From Chryseosolibacter sp964493505 (GTDB taxonomy: Bacteria; Bacteroidota; Bacteroidia; Cytophagales; Cyclobacteriaceae): a stretch of DNA of 64,000 nt. Below the pieces are notes generated by a model. The model ran no database searches. It saw nothing but the letters and a program-made list of their open reading frames with translations, and was not told the origin of the DNA. This document shows, piece after piece, positions 24,026 to 33,124 of the stretch (positions are counted from its first letter, which is position 1; each line of letters starts with the position of its first letter). The stretch is from NCBI GenBank assembly GCA_964493505.1, contig CAZBNP010000005.1:1-64000 (forward strand), in the 5' to 3' direction. The position numbers and the translations under genes are program-made.

Positions 24026-25603
24026 TTGAACGTATCACGCAAATGCGTCTCCGTGCATAACAACTTCTATTACCTGCGGCAAGTCACCACCCACCTCGAA
24101 GCCAGGCTCGAAGGAGCGGTAGCTTCCGAATGCTTCAGCCAAAACAAAGACGAACTGATCCTGCGGTTTGAAACTAGAGCAAAGAGTTTCTACATCCGGG
24201 CAAGCCTTTCTCCGGTTGTCAGCTGCCTGTCGTTTCCCGGCAACTTCGAACGCGCAAGAAAAAACAGTGTCGATCTGATGCCCTCCATTATCGGCACGCG
24301 GGTGCTGGGCCTGCGCCAGTTCACCAATGAGCGGAGTTTTGCTATACTGCTTTCCGACCGGCAAATGCTGTTATTCAAGATGCATGGAAACCGGACCAAC
24401 ATCATCCTCCTCACCGATAACCGCGCTTCCGACGTCTTCAGAAAAAATCTGGCCGCCGATTTCGCGATCGATCCCGATCATCTCGATCGCGAAATAGACT
24501 GGAGCCGCGAGTTTTTTCTCAATCATGTTGATGAATTGAGGGCCACCTATTTCACCTTCGGCAAAGTGGTCTGGCAATACCTCGAAGACCGCGGCTTCTC
24601 GTCGCTGACGCCCGATGAAAAATGGAAAGAGATCCAGCAACTGCTCGCACAACTGGAACGCCCGGATTATTATATCACTATCATAAATGGCAAGCCCACC
24701 TTCAGCCTGCTGACGCTGGGCGACATCCAGACGGTTGTGCACGATCCGCTGGAGGCGGCTAACGAGTACTACCGCTATTTCACTCAGCAACATGTCTTTC
24801 TTCGCGAAAAAAACCAACTTCTCTCCGTACTGAAGGGCAAACTTGAAGCCGGCGAAAACTACCACAAAAAAAATTCCGACCGACTGGAAGAACTGCTCCG
24901 CGACAACCAATACAAGGTCTGGGCTGATGTAATCATGGCAAATCTGCACGCCATCGACCCGTCAGCCGACCGGGTGGTACTCGAAAATTTCTATGACAAC
25001 CAGCTACCCGTAGAGATCCGGATGCGAAAAGATTCGACCCCGCAAAAAACAGCCGAAACTTACTACCGGAAGGCCAAAAACCGGCATATCGAGATCGGGA
25101 GACTGGAGCAATCGATAAAGCAGAAGGAAGATGAGATCGCGGGGGTGCGCGCTCAGATCGAAGAGGTGGAATCGGCATCCGATCTGAAAGGTATCAGAGC
25201 CATCAAGTCAAGAATAAGCCCCCCGCGCGGGGAGAAAGACAGGGAGTCACTGCCTTATCATGAATTCACTTTCCGCGACTTCAGGATACTGGTCGGGAAA
25301 AACGCGCGCGCCAACGACGTTCTTACGATGACACACGGATACAAAGACGACCTTTGGTTACACGCCAAAGATGTCAGCGGTTCGCACGTACTGATCAAAT
25401 ATCAGGCAGGCAAACCCTTTCCGAAGGATGTGATCGGATATGCGGCTTCTCTGGCGGCTTTGAATTCAAAACGAAAGAATGAATCATTGTGTCCGGTCAT
25501 TGTCACACCGCGGAAATACGTCAGAAAACGCAAAGGCGACCCTCCCGGCGCAGTAGTTGTGGAGCGGGAAGAGGTAATCCTCGTAGCGCCGGCGCAACTT
25601 TAG
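24026..25603 (+). CDS. NFACT-R (DUF814) domain protein, RqcH/Rqc2-like
   Basis: 525 residues: an NFACT-N domain (HNNFYYLRQVTTHLEARLEG, ECFSQNKDELILRF), a central coiled coil (about 370-400), and a C-terminal NFACT-R domain with GKNARANDVLTMTHGYKDDLWLHAKDVSGSHVLI, which holds the DLWxHA signature. Relatives (RqcH, Rqc2/NEMF, or fibronectin-binding proteins) bind obstructed 50S subunits and recruit tRNA-Ala in ribosome quality control. The start is uncertain: a TTG at 24026 or a GTG close to VHNNFYYL, 7 bp or more after the MBL stop. There is no strong internal ATG. Confidence 0.88.
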   Translation: MNVSRKCVSVHNNFYYLRQVTTHLEARLEGAVASECFSQNKDELILRFETRAKSFYIRASLSPVVSCLSFPGNFERARKNSVDLMPSIIGTRVLGLRQFTNERSFAILLSDRQMLLFKMHGNRTNIILLTDNRASDVFRKNLAADFAIDPDHLDREIDWSREFFLNHVDELRATYFTFGKVVWQYLEDRGFSSLTPDEKWKEIQQLLAQLERPDYYITIINGKPTFSLLTLGDIQTVVHDPLEAANEYYRYFTQQHVFLREKNQLLSVLKGKLEAGENYHKKNSDRLEELLRDNQYKVWADVIMANLHAIDPSADRVVLENFYDNQLPVEIRMRKDSTPQKTAETYYRKAKNRHIEIGRLEQSIKQKEDEIAGVRAQIEEVESASDLKGIRAIKSRISPPRGEKDRESLPYHEFTFRDFRILVGKNARANDVLTMTHGYKDDLWLHAKDVSGSHVLIKYQAGKPFPKDVIGYAASLAALNSKRKNESLCPVIVTPRKYVRKRKGDPPGAVVVEREEVILVAPAQL

Positions 25604-25627
25604 GTTTCCAACCGGAACGCGATAGAG

Positions 25628-27058
25628 CTACTTCACGACGTTTATCTTCAGCATATTGGTTCGCGCCTTCTCCTGGATCGGCATGCTCGCCAGGCAGATA
25701 AAAATATCGCCTGATTGCACGTGACCTTCCACCTTGAGGATTTTTTCTACGTCGGAAATCGTCTCGTCTGTTGAGTTGCTCTTGTCGTAGTAATATGCGC
25801 GGGTTCCCCACACCAGGTTCATCTTGTTGATGAGGTCGCGGTTGGCGGTAAAGACAAAGATATTGGTATTAGGCCGGTGCGACGAGGACTTAAAGGCTGT
25901 ATAACCCGACGATGTCATACCTACGATAGCCTTTGCTCCGACATCCTTGGCAAGCTTACAGGCGGCGAGCACGAGGCTGTCGTTCATGAAAGCGGCGGTG
26001 TCGGGAACCACATCGCGGAATTTGAAATAGATAGCCGGATTCTTTTCTACCGACGAGATCGTGCGCACCATAGAGCGGATAACTTCGAGCGGGTATTTTC
26101 CAGAGGCTGTCTCTGCGGAAAGCATCAGCGCGTCGGCACCGTCCATTACCGCATTGGCGACATCGTTGGTCTCAGCACGTGTAGGCCGGGGGTTATCGAT
26201 CATACTTTCCATCATCTGCGTGGCGACAATAACAGGTTTTCCCGCCTGGTTGCACTTTTCCACCAGCATTTTCTGGACCATTGGCACCTCTTCGAGCCAT
26301 ATCTCCACTCCCAGGTCACCCCGCGCGACCATCACAGCGTCTGTCACCTCGATGATCTCATCAACATTATTCAGCGCCTCTGGCTTTTCTATCTTCGCTA
26401 CGATCCTGGAACTGACTTTTCTGGAATTCAGGATATCGCGAAGTGCGTTAATATCGGATGCTTTTCTTACGAACGACAGCGCGATCCAGTCTACCTGCTG
26501 CTCGATACCGAATTCGAGGTCGACGAGGTCTTTCTCGGTCAGTGACGGAGCTGATACTTTTGTATAAGGAAGGTTGATGCCCTTGCGCGACTTCAGCGGA
26601 CCACCGTAGATGACCTCGGTGACGACTTCCTCCTCCCGCACCTCCTTGACCTTCAACTCGATCTTCCCATCGTCAATCAGGATCGTATCCCCGTAATTGA
26701 CATCCCGGGGCAGCGATACGTATGAAGTGCTGACGACCTCCCGGTTGCCGAGCAACTGGCGGGTAGTGATCAGCAGTTCCTGACCTCTTTCTATTACCGT
26801 GTCTGGCTGCACTTCCTGTATGCGTATTTTCGGACCTTGAAGGTCCTGTAGCAACGAAACTGTCGTGCCCAGCTCAGCATTCAGTTCCCTTACGTTTTTG
26901 ATGACCTTCAGGTGGTCTTCGTGCGTACCGTGTGAAAAGTTCAGGCGGAACACATCCACTCCTTCGTGGATGAGCGACCTCAGTGTTTCTTTTGAGTTGG
27001 ATGCCGGGCCTACAGTGGCGACAATTTTTGTTTTATTGAAAGAAGATTTTTCAAACAT
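25628..27058 (-). CDS. pyk: Pyruvate kinase
   Basis: 476 residues from the ATG at 27058 (MFEKSSFNKTKIVATVGPAS). Catalytic blocks include FRLNFSHGTHEDH, the barrel Lys/Glu site SRIVAKIEKPEALNNVDEI, MVARGDLGVEIWLEEVPMVQK, and KPVIVATQMMESM. The C-terminal domain contains KAIVGMTSSGYTAFKSSSHRPNTNIFVFT. It makes ATP and pyruvate from ADP and phosphoenolpyruvate. The IPExxxVDY gene ends 60 bp upstream in the same direction, probably one operon. Confidence 0.96.
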   Translation of the reverse strand: MFEKSSFNKTKIVATVGPASNSKETLRSLIHEGVDVFRLNFSHGTHEDHLKVIKNVRELNAELGTTVSLLQDLQGPKIRIQEVQPDTVIERGQELLITTRQLLGNREVVSTSYVSLPRDVNYGDTILIDDGKIELKVKEVREEEVVTEVIYGGPLKSRKGINLPYTKVSAPSLTEKDLVDLEFGIEQQVDWIALSFVRKASDINALRDILNSRKVSSRIVAKIEKPEALNNVDEIIEVTDAVMVARGDLGVEIWLEEVPMVQKMLVEKCNQAGKPVIVATQMMESMIDNPRPTRAETNDVANAVMDGADALMLSAETASGKYPLEVIRSMVRTISSVEKNPAIYFKFRDVVPDTAAFMNDSLVLAACKLAKDVGAKAIVGMTSSGYTAFKSSSHRPNTNIFVFTANRDLINKMNLVWGTRAYYYDKSNSTDETISDVEKILKVEGHVQSGDIFICLASMPIQEKARTNMLKINVVK

Positions 27059-27117
27059 AGGGTCTAGGATATAGCTAATTAGGTAAGGTTCTAAGCGGAA
27101 TGGCAGGCAGCATAGGG

Positions 27118-27537
27118 TCAAAAGATAAAATTGGATTTGGACTTCAGGCCCTCCAGCGGGATGGGGGCAACCAGTTCCACCGCGGGTATTCGGCGGATCT
27201 GATCGGGTAAATCGCTGCTATGTTGCTCCTCCATTGCCGCCAAAATTATAAAATCATAGTGAGGAAACTCAGGTATTAAGAAATACTTTCCGGATTCCTG
27301 GTCCGTTGGTCTGTTTTTGAACAGTTTCAATCGATTGACCGTCGTTTGGTAAGCATAGAAGTGAAAGCTCTTTTCGACCTCTTTTTTGAATCCCACGACG
27401 AGGTCGGGTTGTTTGACCAGGTGTATGCCCAGGTGCTGGTTTATCTCCCACGCGAGCTTATAACCCCGGACTGCTGTAGTCACACCCCACAGCCGGAAGT
27501 CGAATTCATAGTCGATAATCAGCTTGCTTTTCTTCAT
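27118..27537 (-). CDS. IPExxxVDY family protein
   Basis: A 139-residue cytoplasmic protein of unknown function, conserved in Bacteroidota next to pyruvate kinase. KKSKLIIDYEFDFRLWGVTT at the start and FLIPEFPHYDFIILAA in the middle match the IPExxxxDY hallmark. The C-terminus has IRRIPAVELVAPIPLEGLKS. It lies directly upstream of pyk, which suggests a link to central carbon metabolism, but no activity is known to me. Confidence 0.85.
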   Translation of the reverse strand: MKKSKLIIDYEFDFRLWGVTTAVRGYKLAWEINQHLGIHLVKQPDLVVGFKKEVEKSFHFYAYQTTVNRLKLFKNRPTDQESGKYFLIPEFPHYDFIILAAMEEQHSSDLPDQIRRIPAVELVAPIPLEGLKSKSNFIF

Positions 27538-27587
27538 TTTAATCGCTGGGCTCAGGTTTCAGGGCCTTTTGGCCCCCGTCAAAAAAG

Positions 27588-27619
27588 TTTGACAATATTG
27601 CCGTAAATCTCTTTCTTTG
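27588..27619 (+). promoter_or_regulatory. Candidate promoter of acpP-fabF-rnc
   Basis: A -33 element TTTG at 27588-27591 and a -7 element TTTCTTTG at 27612-27619 (seven of eight bases of TAnnTTTG), separated by 20 bp, the spacing expected for Bacteroidota housekeeping sigma. Transcription would start near 27626, about 25 bp before the acpP ATG. A GGGCC-TTTT-GGCCC hairpin lies just upstream at about 27562-27575, between the divergent genes. Confidence 0.6.
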
Positions 27620-27651
27620 CAGAGATTTTTAAATCACTAAACAGAAAAAAC

Positions 27652-27891
27652 ATGTCTGAAATTGCACAAAAAGTAAAACAGATCATCATCGAAAAACTGG
27701 GCGTTGAAGAATCCGAGGTTACACCGGAGGCTAGCTTTACCAACGACCTTGGAGCCGACTCTCTCGATACTGTAGAACTTATCATGGAATTCGAGAAGGA
27801 ATTCAACATTTCGATTCCAGATGATCAGGCTGAAAACATTTCCACTGTTGGCCAGGCGATCTCTTACCTGGAGCAAAACGTAAAGAAATAA
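27652..27891 (+). CDS. acpP: Acyl carrier protein
   Basis: A 79-residue acidic four-helix protein that carries growing fatty acids on a 4'-phosphopantetheine arm. The attachment serine is in NDLGADSLDTVELIMEFE (DSL motif). It is followed 38 bp later by fabF and then rnc, a gene order common in Bacteroidota. Length and sequence are canonical. Confidence 0.98.
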   Translation: MSEIAQKVKQIIIEKLGVEESEVTPEASFTNDLGADSLDTVELIMEFEKEFNISIPDDQAENISTVGQAISYLEQNVKK

Positions 27892-27929
27892 TTTGATTAC
27901 TGCCTTTCTACATTCACACATCTTAGAAC

Positions 27930-29177
27930 ATGACTTTAAAGCGAGTAGTCGTTACGGGACTTGGTGCACTCACTCCGATCGGGAACACCCTGCAGGAATA
28001 CTGGGAGGGTCTAAAGAAAGGGGTCAGTGGCGCCGCACCGATTACGCGCTTTGACCCAGCTCAATTTAAAACAAAGTTTGCCTGCGAAATAAAGGATTTC
28101 GACGTGGGCAATTTCATGGACCGCAAGGAAGCCCGCAAAATGGACCCCTTTGCCCAATACGCCATGGTAGCGGTCGATGAAGCTGTGATAGACTCACAAA
28201 TTCCTGTCAAAGACCTCGACCCCAACCGCATTGGCGTTATTTGGGGATCCGGCATCGGCGGCTTACTCACTTTTCAGGAAGAAGTAAAGTCCTACGCAAG
28301 AGGAGATGGTACTCCGCGGTTCAATCCCTTCTTTATTCCCAAGATGATTCCTGACCTCAGCGCGGGTCACATCTCCATTAAATACGGCTTCAGGGGACCC
28401 AATTACGTCACCGTGTCGGCCTGCGCATCGTCTACGAACGCATTATACGATGCATACACATTCCTGCGCCTGGGGAAGGCCGACATTATTGTCTCAGGCG
28501 GGTCTGAAGCTGCGATATGCGAAGCGGGTGTTGGTGGATTCAACGCTCTGCGCGCACTTTCCGAGAGAAACGACTCCCCCCAGACAGCCTCGCGGCCATA
28601 CGACCGCGACCGCGATGGTTTCGTGCTGGGCGAAGGGGCCGGGGCTCTCATTCTCGAAGAATACGAGCACGCAAAGAAAAGAGGAGCAAAAATCTACGGT
28701 GAAATCATCGGCGGCGGCATGTCGGCAGACGCCTACCACATCACCGCACCCCATCCCGATGGTTCCGGGATCATACAGGTGATGTACAATGCCCTCGAAG
28801 AAGCCGGAATCAATCCCGAAGATGTTGACTACGTCAATACACACGGTACGTCAACACCCCTGGGTGATATTGGTGAGATCAAAGCGATTCAGAAGGTCTT
28901 TGGCGACCACGCCTTCAAGTTGAATATCAGCTCGACCAAGTCGATGACAGGGCATCTGCTCGGCGCCGCAGGCGCAATTGAAACCATCGCCTGCCTGCTG
29001 GCCATCAACCAGTCGGTCGTCCCCCCTACTATCAACCATTTTGAGGCCGACCCCGAACTAGACCCGAGACTCAACATGACTTTCAACGAGGCGCAGCAGC
29101 GGGAAGTCAATGTCGCGCTCAGCAACACATTCGGATTTGGGGGGCACAATTTCTCGGTTCTCCTCAGAAAAGTCTGA
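27930..29177 (+). CDS. fabF: Beta-ketoacyl-ACP synthase II
   Basis: A 415-residue condensing enzyme that extends acyl-ACP with malonyl-ACP. The nucleophile Cys is in VTVSACASSTNALYDAYTF, and the two histidines are in DYVNTHGTSTPLGDI and NVALSNTFGFGGHNFSVLL. The N-terminal VVVTGLGALTPIGNTLQEYW is typical. It sits between acpP and rnc. Its stop codon is the first base pair of a long inverted repeat that runs to the rnc start. Confidence 0.97.
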   Translation: MTLKRVVVTGLGALTPIGNTLQEYWEGLKKGVSGAAPITRFDPAQFKTKFACEIKDFDVGNFMDRKEARKMDPFAQYAMVAVDEAVIDSQIPVKDLDPNRIGVIWGSGIGGLLTFQEEVKSYARGDGTPRFNPFFIPKMIPDLSAGHISIKYGFRGPNYVTVSACASSTNALYDAYTFLRLGKADIIVSGGSEAAICEAGVGGFNALRALSERNDSPQTASRPYDRDRDGFVLGEGAGALILEEYEHAKKRGAKIYGEIIGGGMSADAYHITAPHPDGSGIIQVMYNALEEAGINPEDVDYVNTHGTSTPLGDIGEIKAIQKVFGDHAFKLNISSTKSMTGHLLGAAGAIETIACLLAINQSVVPPTINHFEADPELDPRLNMTFNEAQQREVNVALSNTFGFGGHNFSVLLRKV

Positions 29178-29313
29178 TTCCCAAACCAAACAAGCGAAAT
29201 TTCAGTACCTGTATTCCATGCGGCCATAACATTTGCTATAATTGCTAAATTAGCAACCAGCTAACAGCTGGTACTGAAATACACTGCAAATTGATTTCCC
29301 TTGGTTTGGAAAA
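29177..29313 (+). promoter_or_regulatory. Two-part inverted-repeat leader between fabF and rnc
   Basis: Outer arms ATTCCCAAACCAA (29177-29189) and TTGGTTTGGAAAT (29301-29313) pair at 12 of 13 positions. Inner arms ATTTCAGTACC (29199-29209) and GGTACTGAAAT (29270-29280) pair at 11 of 11. Inside the loop are two more palindromes, TTGCTAA-A-TTAGCAA (29242-29256) and ACCAGCT-AAC-AGCTGGT (29256-29272); the second overlaps the inner right arm, so the two folds exclude each other. The rnc TTG start codon (29301) lies inside the outer right arm. There is no T-run, so it is not a simple terminator. A role in controlling rnc is inference. Confidence 0.6.
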
Positions 29314-30029
29314 TCCTTAAAATCCCGAAAGGAAGGGCGACGAACGATAAAAAGCTGATCAGGGCTATCCAGAATATCGCCGGCCTGACACCTTCAAATC
29401 TTGAGTTGTATAAACTGGCGACAGTACACAGCTCTATTGCGCAAGAAAACAAACACGGCCTGAAAGAGTCGAACGAAAGGCTCGAATACCTCGGCGATGC
29501 GATCCTTGGCGCGGCGGTCGCCGACTACCTCTTCAAGAGATTCCCATTCAAAACCGAAGGATTCCTCACCGAGATCCGTTCACGTATTGTCAACCGCGAA
29601 GCGCTAAACCAGCTCGCCCGAAAGATCGGCGTCGCAAACATTGTGCAGTTTGACAGTAAAAACTCACACCTCCAGCAAGTCATCCTCGGAAATACCCTCG
29701 AAGCTATCGTCGGCGCTATCTACCTCGACAAAGGATTTCTGCGAACGCGCAAATTCGTCATTGATAAGATGATCACGCCCAATTACGACCTGGATGAACT
29801 CGTCAATTCAAACTCCAACTTCAAAAGCAAGGTCATCGAATGGGCGCAGCGCGAAGGTCATGAAGTCCGCTTTGAGATTATCAACGTCAAAAAGGCGCGG
29901 AATCACAAGGAGTTTACCGCGCAGGTCATGATCGACAAAGAGCCGAAAGGCACTGGATACGGCAATAGCAAGAAGAAAGCTGAGCAGGATGCCGCTTTCA
30001 AAACTATCGAGATGCTGAATATCTTTTAG
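29301..30029 (+). CDS. rnc: Ribonuclease III
   Basis: A 242-residue endonuclease for double-stranded RNA, acting in rRNA processing and mRNA decay. The catalytic signature is ESNERLEYLGDAILGAAVADYLF, with a second acidic site in LGNTLEAIVGAIYLDKG. A C-terminal dsRNA-binding domain runs from FKSKVIEWAQREGHEVRFEI to GYGNSKKKAEQDAAFKTIEML. An in-frame TGA at 29292 means the start must be the TTG at 29301 or later, and TTG is the only reasonable choice. That codon sits in an inverted-repeat arm. Confidence 0.95.
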   Translation: MVWKILKIPKGRATNDKKLIRAIQNIAGLTPSNLELYKLATVHSSIAQENKHGLKESNERLEYLGDAILGAAVADYLFKRFPFKTEGFLTEIRSRIVNREALNQLARKIGVANIVQFDSKNSHLQQVILGNTLEAIVGAIYLDKGFLRTRKFVIDKMITPNYDLDELVNSNSNFKSKVIEWAQREGHEVRFEIINVKKARNHKEFTAQVMIDKEPKGTGYGNSKKKAEQDAAFKTIEMLNIF

Positions 30030-30086
30030 TAGGCGGCTGTAAGAAGTATCTTTTGCCCGAAATTGAAGTAAACCTGAAAGAAAGAA

Positions 30087-31919
30087 GTGAAAATAGCCGG
30101 CGCGACAGTCAATCAGACTCCTATTGATTGGAGGAACAACACCTCGCACATTGTCGACGCTATTGACGCGGCAAGAGCACAACAAGTCAGATTGCTTTGT
30201 TTCCCGGAGCTTTGTATCACAGGGTATGGGTGCGAAGACCTGTTCCTCTGCGACTGGGTACACGAAAGAGCCTGGCAGGAATTCCTTCTTATCCGAGAAA
30301 AGTGTGTCGACATCACTGTAGCGGTGGGTTTGCCCTTTCGCATGGAAGGTGTTACGTATAACGCTGTAGGTGTTATCAGCGACCAAAAAATACTGGGGGT
30401 CACATTAAAACAAAATCTCGCGCGCGATGGGGTTCACTACGAACCCCGCTGGTTCGACGAGGGCCTGGCCGGCAGCGTGGTCGAACAAACCAGGCACGGC
30501 GAAACATTCCCGGTAGGAGATATCATCTATACACTCAACGGTATCCGGTTTGGCTTTGAGATCTGCGAAGACGCCTGGCGCAAAAACAACCGCCCCGGCT
30601 ATCGGCTGGCCGAAAGGGGTGTTGACCTGATCTTAAACCCCAGCGCGAGTCACTTCGCCATGAAAAAAAATCTGTTGCGACAACAGGAGGTCGTCGTGGA
30701 GGGTTCTGAAAAATTCAAATGCGCATATCTCTTCGTCAACTTGCTTGGAAACGAGTCGGGGCGGATGATATACGATGGCGATATCGTGATCGGCCAAAAC
30801 GGAAAATTGATCGCCATAAACCGGCGACTACCCTTTGGCGACTTCAGCATGATGACAGCGGAGGTCGATTTTGAAAATCCCCTCAACACGAGCGTTATTC
30901 CTTCCGACGACATAAACGAGGTCAATGAGGAACTGGTACAGGCGGTGTCGCTGGCCCTATTTGACTACCTGCGAAAGAGCCGGTCGCGGGCGTTCGTCGT
31001 CTCGCTGAGCGGGGGTGCCGACTCCGGCATCTGCGCGGTGTTTGTCGCGGAAATGGTCAGGCGCGCGGCGCAGGCGCTGGGCTGGAAACAATTCTGCAAA
31101 ATCCTGTCGCTCGATGAAAAGGAGATCGGAAATGACTGGCGAAAAGCCGTCGGGAAACTGCTCACCTGCGCTTACCAGGGCACCGTCAACTCGTCTGCCC
31201 AAACGTTGGAGGCAGCGCGCGAGCTGGCGACAAGTATCGGGGCGACATTCTACGAGTGGACAATAGATGAGGCGGTACACGCGTACACCACAAAAATAGA
31301 ACACGCGATCGGCAGAAAACTCACCTGGCAGACCGACGATATCACGCTCCAGAATATTCAGGCGAGATCGCGATCGCCCATCATCTGGATGCTTGCGAAT
31401 ATCCGGCGCGCTGTCCTACTCACAACTTCTAACCGGAGCGAAGGAGATGTTGGTTACGCTACAATGGACGGCGATACCAGTGGAAGCCTCTCACCCATTG
31501 CCGGGCTGAGCAAGGTTTTTATTCTTCAATGGCTCAAATGGGCTGCGCAACACCTCGGACACACCGGGCTGGCACCCATCCTCGCCCTCCAGCCAACCGC
31601 CGAACTGCGGCCGCCGGACAAAAAACAAACCGACGAGGACGACCTGATGCCCTACCCCGTGCTGGCCCGGATTGAACGCCATGCGATTTACGAACGTAAA
31701 TCGCCCGCACAGGTGTTTGAAGCCATGTCTCCCGATCATGACGAACATTTACTCAAAGGATATATCCGGAAATTTTTCAGGCTCTGGGCTCAAAATCAGT
31801 GGAAACGCGAACGACTTGCGCCGGCATTCCACCTCGACGACTTCAACGTCGACCCCCGAAGCTGGTGTCGATTTCCCATACTGTCATCCGGATTTGACGA
31901 AGAACTGAACAGACTTTAG
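30087..31919 (+). CDS. nadE: Glutamine-dependent NAD+ synthetase
   Basis: 610 residues in two domains. The N-terminal nitrilase-type glutaminase has Glu in CFPELCITGYGCEDLF, Lys in VTLKQNLARDG and Cys in FGFEICEDAWR. The C-terminal ATP-dependent synthetase has the P-loop VVSLSGGADSGICAVFVAEM and SNRSEGDVGYATMDGDTSGSLSPI. It makes NAD from deamido-NAD, ATP and glutamine. The start is a GTG at 30087, preceded by GAAAGAAA. It follows rnc by 57 bp. Confidence 0.96.
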   Translation: MKIAGATVNQTPIDWRNNTSHIVDAIDAARAQQVRLLCFPELCITGYGCEDLFLCDWVHERAWQEFLLIREKCVDITVAVGLPFRMEGVTYNAVGVISDQKILGVTLKQNLARDGVHYEPRWFDEGLAGSVVEQTRHGETFPVGDIIYTLNGIRFGFEICEDAWRKNNRPGYRLAERGVDLILNPSASHFAMKKNLLRQQEVVVEGSEKFKCAYLFVNLLGNESGRMIYDGDIVIGQNGKLIAINRRLPFGDFSMMTAEVDFENPLNTSVIPSDDINEVNEELVQAVSLALFDYLRKSRSRAFVVSLSGGADSGICAVFVAEMVRRAAQALGWKQFCKILSLDEKEIGNDWRKAVGKLLTCAYQGTVNSSAQTLEAARELATSIGATFYEWTIDEAVHAYTTKIEHAIGRKLTWQTDDITLQNIQARSRSPIIWMLANIRRAVLLTTSNRSEGDVGYATMDGDTSGSLSPIAGLSKVFILQWLKWAAQHLGHTGLAPILALQPTAELRPPDKKQTDEDDLMPYPVLARIERHAIYERKSPAQVFEAMSPDHDEHLLKGYIRKFFRLWAQNQWKRERLAPAFHLDDFNVDPRSWCRFPILSSGFDEELNRL

Positions 31920-31965
31920 TCCCTTACCCTACAGACCTCGGACCAATAACCTTATATTTGTTGCT

Positions 31966-33102
31966 ATGTTTTCACTTGACTATATACTTTGGAATGGCTC
32001 CGCCGACATCGCCAGCCTCGGATCCTTCGAATTGCGCTGGTATGGGCTACTTTTCGCACTGGGGTTTCTCATCAGCCAGCAAATACTCTATTACATTTAC
32101 CGCAAAGAGGGTAAACCGGAGGCAGATGTAGACACCTTGACGATCTACATGGTGATAGCCACGATTATCGGCGCCCGCCTGGGGCACATCATCTTCTATC
32201 AGCCTGAAATGCTCTGGGAAGCACCTCTGAGCGTATTTCTTCCTTTCGAATTCAACCCTTTCCGGTTCACCGGACTACAGGGCCTGGCCAGCCACGGCGG
32301 CGCTATTGGCATTCTTACCGCCATCTGGCTCTACAGCCGAAAGAGAAAACCCGGGCAGAACTACTTCCAGGTACTGGACCGGATCGTTATTCTGGTGGCC
32401 CTGACCGGCGCCTTGATCCGGCTTGGCAACTTCTTCAACTCGGAGATCATCGGTCTGCCAACTGATTCGCCCGTTGGCGTCGTCTTCGCACACCCCCTCC
32501 CTGCGGCGCTTGAAAATGCGCGATACGATCCCGGGCAGATCATTGAGGAAGTGTCCTTCCGGAAAAGCGAGGGAGTAATACCCGACAGCACGGTGGGACG
32601 CGTACCCATCTCGACCTATGTTTTCTTTAAACAAGGGGTGGCAGAGCAGGAAGCCCGCTCTATGATCGAGGTAACGGTGAAAAACCTGCTATCGAACAGG
32701 CTCCGGGAATATTTCGACCAGGGCACACGCCCGATGGAATATGAACTGACAACCCAGCAGGATGGCTCCCTGGCGGCACGGATCCACACACTCGGCATCG
32801 TCAGACACCCCGCGCAACTCTACGAATCGATCTCCTGTGTCTTCCTGTTTATCCTGCTGTTTACGATCTGGAAAAGGTACAAAGGCAATCTCCCAACAGG
32901 AAGATTGTTTGGGATCTTTCTGATTGTGTGCTTCGGGTTGCGCTTTTTCTATGAGTTCCTCAAAGAGAATCAGGTATCGTTTGAGGAAGGTATGGCCCTG
33001 AATATGGGGCAGATACTAAGTATCCCGCTGGCTATCGCGGGAATCTTCGTGCTGATCTGGTCATACAGAAACGAGAGCCCGCACAACGGGTCCGTTAAAT
33101 AA
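31966..33102 (+). CDS. lgt: Prolipoprotein diacylglyceryl transferase
   Basis: A 378-residue inner-membrane enzyme that attaches diacylglycerol to the lipobox cysteine of prolipoproteins. ELRWYGLLFALGFLISQQILYY, IGARLGHIIFYQPE, GLASHGGAIGILTAIWLYSRK, and LIRLGNFFNSEIIGLPTD (the lgt signature region) are clear, as is the later VRHPAQLYESI. The protein is about 90 residues longer than well-known Lgt. The extra part (about 190-285: from AHPLPAALENARYDPGQI to AARIHTLG) is hydrophilic and probably a periplasmic insert. Many lipoproteins in this window depend on this step. Confidence 0.95.
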   Translation: MFSLDYILWNGSADIASLGSFELRWYGLLFALGFLISQQILYYIYRKEGKPEADVDTLTIYMVIATIIGARLGHIIFYQPEMLWEAPLSVFLPFEFNPFRFTGLQGLASHGGAIGILTAIWLYSRKRKPGQNYFQVLDRIVILVALTGALIRLGNFFNSEIIGLPTDSPVGVVFAHPLPAALENARYDPGQIIEEVSFRKSEGVIPDSTVGRVPISTYVFFKQGVAEQEARSMIEVTVKNLLSNRLREYFDQGTRPMEYELTTQQDGSLAARIHTLGIVRHPAQLYESISCVFLFILLFTIWKRYKGNLPTGRLFGIFLIVCFGLRFFYEFLKENQVSFEEGMALNMGQILSIPLAIAGIFVLIWSYRNESPHNGSVK

Positions 33103-33124
33103 CCTATGAACCCAGCGCAGACGA

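Noticed and set aside
31953..31960. TATATTTG as a promoter for lgt
   Set aside because: It matches the -7 consensus but is only 5 bp from the start codon with no -33 element, so transcription would begin inside the gene.
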